DNA of 64,000 nt, taken from assembly GCA_009667805.1 (NCBI GenBank), contig CM019067.1, positions 67,963,997-68,027,996 of the forward strand, read 5' to 3'. The stretch is from Leptobrachium leishanense (Eukaryota; Chordata; Amphibia; Anura; Megophryidae). A program made the translations under genes and the position numbers. The notes beneath the pieces were generated by a model that saw only the letters and a program-made list of their open reading frames with translations, did not search any database and was not told where the DNA came from. Every line of letters begins with the position of its first letter. Position 1 is the first letter of the stretch. Shown here one piece after another: positions 57,867-64,000 of this stretch.

Positions 57867-57874
57867 GTTTACTG

Positions 57875-58790
57875 GACAAACAATGATGTCCCAGCCAACA
57901 ACTGGCCTTTCTTTAATTATATTTTGTTTGGAATGAGAGTTGCACTGCGCACAGAGTTTGCTTTCTATACAGATATTACACCATCTCAACTAACTTAATG
58001 AAACATTAAATTTCAAGAAACTCCAGTCTGAAGATTGCACCAATTCTAAACTTGTGTCGACAAACCAAATCCCTCGCAATAGGTTTTGGAAGTGGTGACT
58101 CTTGAGTTGTTGAAGCGATGAAACAGTAACATTACACAATTACAGTAAGCTCCTCGTCAAGCCAGTTTCAAAAACCTCTCCTTTCTACACGAGCCTGGGT
58201 AACAACGCTGTCACTCGATCTGTTCTTCTAGAAAATCACCACATCCACTTAGGATCTTGGTAAAAAAGAAAGTGTACCTTGTGTGAGTTCCCGTGTGTTT
58301 CAAACCTTTGGTTGATATCAGCTGTTAAATATTAGATTTAAAAATAAGTTTGTGAAGTTTTTTGGAAGTACAGATAGTATTTAAAGTGTTAAAAAGTCAA
58401 CACAAAAGCTCAAAAACGAAATCTAATAGCAATAACAAACATCATATAGACACGTGCATCAACATATATAGGCACTATTTTTTTAAAATGCATAGAGCCC
58501 TATTCCGAATCTGATGTAAACTTAACAACTCCGCAGACAATAAAGGCTCTGGTAAGTTTATAACGGCTCTGGTTATGTTTACACCAACGTTGGAATACAG
58601 TTCATAGTGTTCACAAAAGTCAGTATATAAAGTGCAATGAATGCAAAAGAATTCCATGAAATGCAGAGTGCTCAGAACAGTGCTTAGTGCATTACAGTAA
58701 TTTGGGTTTCGTGTGTTTGAACTTTGAACAGGCTCGGACTGGAACCAAAAAAAATAAGCATTTTAAATTTAGCGTCCCGCTTTTGTCAAT
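57875..58790. other. No feature recognised
   Basis: No supported gene or repeat. Confidence 0.4.
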
Positions 58791-58799
58791 TGCTATACA

Positions 58800-59120
58800 G
58801 AAACACACACACACACACACATTATATATATATATACACATCCCTATAAACACCCACATATATATTTAGACACACTTCAATATGTACCTCTGTACACACC
58901 TCTGTACATACGCTTCCACACCCCTACTATATACCTATACATGCACCTACACTCCCACATATTCACCCACCCAAATACACCTAGACAGTAAACACACATA
59001 AACCTAACCACCCCATACACAAACCACTCCAATACACCTAAACACACACACCCTCTCCCATACATCTAAACACACACACGCACATCCACTCCCATACACC
59101 TAAATACACACACCTAATTA
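58800..59120. repeat. CA-rich simple and degenerate tandem sequence
   Basis: (AC)n and (TA)n runs at 58803-58838 followed by loosely repeating acacctaaacacacacac and cctatacatgcacctac motifs. Confidence 0.7.
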
Positions 59121-59128
59121 AACACATA

Positions 59129-59310
59129 CAGGGTTATTCAGAGAGCGGTGAAAAGCAGGAGAATGACTGGAGAAGTGAAAATTCGCAGTCAAAATAGCCA
59201 ATCCCAAAAAATTCTCCCCTTCATCTCACTTTCCAAATCAGCTTTTTTGACCTAGAATTTTCCATTCTCCAGTCATTCTCCTGCTTTTCATCGCTCTTTG
59301 AATAACCCTG
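59129..59310. mobile_element. Mini-A MITE, copy 3 (182 bp)
   Basis: Same structure and length as 16169-16350. Target duplication ATA on both sides (59126-59128 and 59311-59313). Confidence 0.85.
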
Positions 59311-59599
59311 ATAGTTAAAAATATATAAACATTGCCCCTCTCCTGTTTAATTTCTTTGCAGGGAGGGGGCTGAAACCCTGGTGGTCCAGTGGCAGAGGAA
59401 GAAGGGGGAGTAGGTTTTCAGCACAGACTGCTAAGAATCTCCCATGCTGGATTCCAGCGCTGAGATCGATGGCCGGCGCTTTCTGATAAAATGACAGCTG
59501 AGTGCCGTCACTTTCTGATGACACGTCATCTGAGCGCCGGTGCCCCTGACTCAGTCAGTGAGTGCCAGAGTCCGGCGTGGGACAGGCTTTGCATTCTGC
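59311..59599. other. No feature recognised
   Basis: No gene motif. Confidence 0.4.
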
Positions 59600-59705
59600 G
59601 CTGAAAGCAGAGGTTTATTTTGGCCTAGACCAACAAGGCCTAGGGCGGCACTTTCCAGGGGGCGGCGGCCCGCACTGGTGGCCCCACCCCTAAAAAAAAT
59701 TATAA

Positions 59706-59790
59706 TTTTTTTTTACTTTTGCAAAGTATTTTGCCAGGAAGGATACATTGAGATTTCACTAATTTTCAAGTATGTCCTGGGTAGGCAAGG
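59706..59790 (-). mobile_element. 3' tail of the 2A-bearing LINE family, reverse
   Basis: 'ttgccaggaaggatacattg' and tcaagtatgtcctgggt match the complement of 8165-8240. Confidence 0.6.
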
Positions 59791-59835
59791 CCTAGGCTTT
59801 CACTTTCCAGGGGGCAGCAAAAAACCTCACCACTA

Positions 59836-60435
59836 AATGGGTTACTCGCAGAGCACCGAATTGATGCCAACATTTTGGTGTTCTGTAGTTCCCTGCACTT
59901 CGGGAATAAAATGTCCTCACCCTGCAGTGAATTCACCATTCACCGCAGGGTCCCCAAAGTGCATGGAGTCGGCCGCTGAATGCTGCCACCGCAAACCTGT
60001 GGCCTGCTGTTTTCAAAAGAACTACTGAACGAAAATGTCTGGAATTTACATATAAGATCCTATGATTGATAATAAAAAGTTCTGTTACAGAAAAAAGAAA
60101 AAACGCTATTAAAAAAAAGGGGGGGGAAGTTTTGCTGAAAAATTACTAAAAGGTACTAAAAAAAATCAATAAAGACTTTTTACTGCAGATTAAAATAATA
60201 AATGGTTTATTAGATATTGCATAAAAACGGGAATATTTTTAACATTGAAACCTATGGGGTTCGCCTGAATAAACCTGCTGATTGAAACCACCGAACATCA
60301 GGGCATTTCAATGCCATTTCTCTGCTGTTTGATGTTCTCTGAATAGATTAACCATTACTTCTCTATGGGGATTTGCAATGCCTTCAAACAGCACCGTACT
60401 TGCTGGCAGTTCGCCAAACTTGTGTGTGAGCATAT
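59836..60435 (-). mobile_element. Family A2 element, reverse orientation
   Basis: Starts at a degraded terminus (atgggttactcgcagagcac) and runs in reverse through AAACGGGAATA, ccgaacatcagggcattt and 'gattaaccattacttctcta', mirroring 51984-52735. It is cut near 60435, close to the internal hAT end. Confidence 0.65.
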
Positions 60436-61214
60436 CACAGAGCAGTGGTGTACTTAGGGGAGTGGCGGAGGGCGGGCCGCCCCAGGTTTCAGTGATTATT
60501 TGGGTGTCATTAGGGGGTACTAGGAGGCACCACTGTCACTGTGTGTCAGCTTTGAGCTGTGTTCTCAAACAACGAGCAGCGGAGCAGGGCATTTGCATAC
60601 GGAATAAAATCAAATAGAATAAAAATCCCCCTCTCCTCCCTCCATAGCTCCTCCCCTGCCCCACAGCAGCTCTAGGAGAGGGGAGGGGGATTTGATTTGT
60701 GTGCAGAGAGAGAAGATGACAGTAAATGGCAGGTAAAGGGGGGTTTATCAGCAGAATATGAATCCCTGTCTGCTTGCTGCTGTTTAAAGTGGACCTTTCC
60801 TTAACCAGCACTGCAGTGATAGAAATTTGTCATTGAGCTGCCTGGCTCCTGGTGAGGCTGCGTGCGTGCAGGTCATGTGGTCCGGCCAGTCAGGTGGTAC
60901 TGAGTCTCAGTACCACCTGACTGGCTGAACCACGTGACACGCACGCAGCTACCCGCCCTTTCGTTAACACGGACTCTCACTCTATTCTGGACTGAACACC
61001 CACCGGGAAGGGAATCAAAGCCACGGTGCACCCTCTGGCAGTGGCACCCCACTGCTGACAAGATGGCTCCACGCACAGGCACAGCCGCGATCCTAACGTG
61101 GCCTGGAGGGACATCCTGCTGAGTCCGTACACAGTCCCTGCTGACTCTGCACACAGCCCTACCGCGGACGGAGGCCGGTAAATATAGAATAAATAATTGC
61201 TGTGCGCTCATATT

Positions 61215-61620
61215 CACTCGGTTTGCTGGGAGTCTTAGTGCAGTGGATTCTGATGCACTCATACACACCGCACATTGCATTGCTGGGAGTTTTATTGCTG
61301 TGGATTCTGATACGCTGACACACACCACACATTGCATTGCTGTGAGTTTTAGTGCTGTGAATTCTGATACGCTGACACACACACCGCACATTGCATTGCT
61401 GGGAGTTTTATCGCTGTGGATTCTGTGATACACACTGCATATTACTGTGAGTTTTATTTCCCTGGAGCTCTGGGATACGCTCTTACACACTGCACATTAC
61501 TGTGAGTTTTATTGCTGTTCTGATATGCTCATACACAGTGCCCATTTCTGTGGGTTTTATTGCTGTGCAGCTCTGTGATACACTCATATGCAGTGCACGT
61601 TTCTGTGGATTTTATTGTTC
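61215..61620. repeat. Diverged tandem repeat, about 50-60 bp unit
   Basis: About seven units containing tgctgggagttttattgctg, a gtggattctgatac-type middle and a cacaccgcacattgca end. A single related unit lies at 47112-47160. Confidence 0.75.
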
Positions 61621-61960
61621 CACCAATTAGAGCGGCTGTGATCCAGTATACTTGACATGCGTGGCTGTTCTTTGTAAAAATGCTTGAATTTAAACATTTC
61701 ATAATTTTATTTATCTCAATAGATACATTTGAAATGGTATACAAAATATACAAGTAGGCACTTGGTATCCACTTTTAATATAAAGAGAGGAAAAGGCGGA
61801 GCTCTAAGAGGAAAAGGTGGAGCTTAAAGAGGAAGGGTGGGGATTAACCAGGAAGAGGTGTGCCCTTGCAGGAAGGGGTGCCTCAAATTTAAATTAGGGG
61901 GTGCACGAGTTTAGTCAGGCCTAGGGCAGCACAAAACCTAAATACACCACTGGCTGAAAG

Positions 61961-62751
61961 CATAGATCACTTTGCACACCCGCGGCCACTCAGACCACCA
62001 GGGATTAAACTGTGATCTTTAAAATGAACAAAGAAGCCCGGTGGCTGTATAAAAGATACGGACAGCCGGGCCCCAGCCAACCAGCCTTAAAGGCCATTGG
62101 CACACCAAGCAATATGCTCGGTACACCCAATGGCCAGACCGGGCCTGACTTTGAGGGTTTACTTTTAGTACAAAGAGCAGAGTGTCTCTTCAGTCCTTAT
62201 CTGTGAACAGGATTGGCAAAACAGATTCACACCAACAGGACCTCATTATCATGAGGCCTTGATATCTCTCCAATGAAGTAACACAGTGCTATGAGTTGAC
62301 CTCAGTAGTTGCTCAGTAAGATGTGCGTTCAACAACACAAGGCAAGGTTCCTCTTCTTTGTCTCAGTAGAGATGTTCTTCATAAACCAATTTCATAATGG
62401 TGGGGCGAACAAACACAGCCAAATCATAACACAATTGTAAAGTTACTTTAGCGAGTGATTGTTAGATTCACGTGATGTTGAGCCTCAGCCTACAACACCG
62501 GCTCAGTAGTATTCGCATTAGGTGACCCCAAACAAAATTTGTTATAGTGAAAAAATCCCACAAAAAGTGTACTTGATAATATTAATAATGTTTAGAATAA
62601 AACAAGTGCAATAAATGATTTAGAATCTCTGGCACAAATGTATTTCTGATAAAATAGAAACAAGTAGTTCCTGATAAAATAATTAGTATCATGTGATATT
62701 GGCAGCCAATCAAGTAGAGGGCTATTCAAAAATCTCTTAGCATTTCACTAT
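61961..62751. other. No feature recognised
   Basis: Short frames only, no known motif. Confidence 0.4.
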
Positions 62752-62933
62752 CAGGGTTATTCAGAGAGAGGTGAAAAGCAGGAGAATGACTGGAGAAGAG
62801 AAAATTCTAGGTCAAAATAGCCGATTTGGAAAGTGAGATGAATGGGAGAATTTTTCTGGTTTGGCTATTTTGACCTAGAATTTTCCATTCTCCAGTCATT
62901 CTCCTGCTTTTCACTGCTCTCTGAATAACCCTG
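62752..62933. mobile_element. Mini-A MITE, copy 4 (182 bp)
   Basis: Same palindromic structure. The flanks TAT and TGT match imperfectly. Confidence 0.8.
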
Positions 62934-63156
62934 TGTGTATACTGTATATGATATAGGGAATGTCCTTGTGAACTTTTTGATGGCGTTCTTTGTCAAAAGT
63001 TAACCCTTTCAGTATAAATTGTGTATAAAACGTTTTTCCCACCATTGAAATACACCAATAAACTCCTGTCACTCTGTATTACTGCAAAGAAGCTATAGAG
63101 GCAGCATCTTTTCTCACTGTAACAAAGAGTTCAACAAACATAATTTCTATATTATA
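62934..63156. other. No feature recognised
   Basis: AT-rich. Confidence 0.4.
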
Positions 63157-63400
63157 ACATCCAGGGAGAGGGCAAAATAGAGGGAAAGTTCTGGGGTCAC
63201 TCACTGCTGTACAAGGATAAGATTTAGGCTGCTATAATGAGTAAAAATCCCTGTACAGTACAGTACAGTACAGATACAAGGTGTTGCTGTAATTTCCATA
63301 TACAGACATTATGCCACATAGAGATGTTATGTCATTTGTGCCTGTATGTTAATAATGCAGACGCTGTTTGAGATTGTGCACAATACAGGTGTCACGTGTG
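63157..63400 (+). repeat. Dispersed repeat family P, copy 2
   Basis: 'catccagggagagggcaaaa', tctggggtcact, 'gatacaaggtgttgctgtaa' and tttccatatacagacat follow the order in 21805-22000. A small (cagta)n run sits at 63255-63275. Confidence 0.55.
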
Positions 63401-64000
63401 TTGCCACGGGGGTGAGCTTGCGAGCCCAGGATGCAGTGATGGTGACACTTGGTATAGTGAAAACCAGATAGGGTTTATTCAGGGAAACAATATAAACAGA
63501 GTTGAGGTGCGAGGCAGGATAGGAGATGTTGGTGCTGATGGGAAGTCTCTGTAGGCAAGTCCTTGGTGCAATAAAAGTCTACGGCAGCGTGGATCTTGAA
63601 CCTGGGAGATTGCAGAAGTGGAGTCTTGTAAACAGGAACATAAACAGGGGGTTCTTGAGCAGGATCCTGAGGGCAGGGACAACAACAGCAGGGGCTCTTG
63701 GACAGGAACAACAGCAGGGGCTCTTGGACAGGAACAACAGCAGGGACTCTTGGACAGGAACAACAGCAGGGGGTCTTGACACACAGCACCAAAAGGGATA
63801 ATCCAAATTCAGAGTCCAGGGGAAAAGCCAGGGGTCCAGAACACAAAGATCAGGCTGTGCAGCAATGCTTCTAGACAGGCTGGAAGACAAACCGAATGAG
63901 GCATCTGAGCAAGTAAAATGCAGAAGCATCCTGGGACAGGCATGCTTCTGCTAAATAATGGATGCAGGGCCTAATTGGTTGCACCTGCTGATGCTGCCAG
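63391..64000. repeat. Possible LTR start plus 26-bp tandem repeat; cut by window end
   Basis: 'tgtcacgtgtgttgccacgg' opens like an LTR and 'gatagggtttattcagggaa' is LTR-like, but no partner is in view. At 63689-63779 a 26-bp unit (ttggacaggaacaacagcag plus gggctc) is repeated about four times. Open frames on both strands over it are artefacts of the array. Confidence 0.4.

Larger units (their letters stand above)
59608..61952. mobile_element. hAT-like shell with several nested elements (2345 bp)
   Basis: Flanked by a perfect octamer GCTGAAAG (59600-59607 and 61953-61960). Ends CAGAGGTTTATTTTGG and CCTAAATACACCACTG pair imperfectly. Both ends carry a ggcctagggc(a/g)gc block just inside. Nested are a reversed LINE 3' tail (59706-59790), a family A2 piece (59836-60435) and an internal hAT terminus CAGTGGTGTACTTAGG at 60443 that pairs better with the right end. 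A 50- to 60-bp tandem array lies at 61215-61620. No transposase. Confidence 0.65.

Noticed and set aside
63475..63929. Cysteine-rich reverse frames
   Set aside because: Product of a 26-bp tandem array (CCCSCPRAP-type repetition) in two frames.

Overview
This window looks like a repeat-choked stretch of a large vertebrate nuclear genome, most likely an amphibian (frog). There is no bacterial-style gene organisation. The recognisable proteins are all transposon proteins: APE-type LINE endonuclease and reverse transcriptase, L2 and CR1 reverse-transcriptase tails, and Tc1/mariner transposase. The CR1 3' ends with a 'tctatgtttctat' tail and the density of small DNA transposons fit anurans best. 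The species call is inference. I found no convincing host exon, tRNA, rRNA, CRISPR array or cellular gene. Most short open frames are chance frames inside repeats.

Layout. 1-950: GC-rich element made of successive hairpins with CRE-like palindromes. About 951-1347: reverse fragment of a Harbinger-like family I call A. About 3830-8255: nearly full-length LINE with an N-terminal 2A-like motif, cut by a 910-bp family A insertion (4661-5570). 9060-10134: candidate solo LTR. 10140-12110: unclassified GC-rich repeat. 12671-13060: CR1 3' end. 13655-28364: a mosaic of hAT, Harbinger-like and L2 pieces, including reciprocal nesting of families B and C and a 1-kb near-perfect palindrome at 24443-25419. 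29140-38020: a 26-bp minisatellite that has collected two hAT copies (one tandem duplication of about 2.6 kb), two Tc1 copies and a CR1 end. 38983-39557: TTAA-flanked element. 42994-44038: long inverted-repeat element. 44364-45531: family B element carrying a family C element. 46652-49310: a further repeat and a family A copy split by an L2 LINE. 51984-52735: family A2. 53734-55695: hAT-like element filled by a G-rich minisatellite. 57006-57866: hAT-like element with a perfect 8-bp target duplication. 59608-61952: hAT-like shell packed with other elements. 62752-62933: a 182-bp MITE. 63391-64000: possible LTR start with a 26-bp tandem repeat.

How the parts relate. Only the LINE, L2, CR1 and Tc1 pieces show coding capacity, and all are broken. 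Everything else is non-autonomous and would have depended on enzymes encoded elsewhere. Target-site duplications are legible for many insertions: 3 bp of NTA type for families A, B, C and D, 8 bp for hAT-like elements, TA for Tc1, TTAA for one element and CTTG for the solo LTR. The nesting therefore gives relative ages. Recurrent themes are termini shared between long and short families, subterminal hairpins, and minisatellites born inside transposons. All family letters (A, A2, B, C, D, M, N, P) are my own labels. All boundaries were read by eye.
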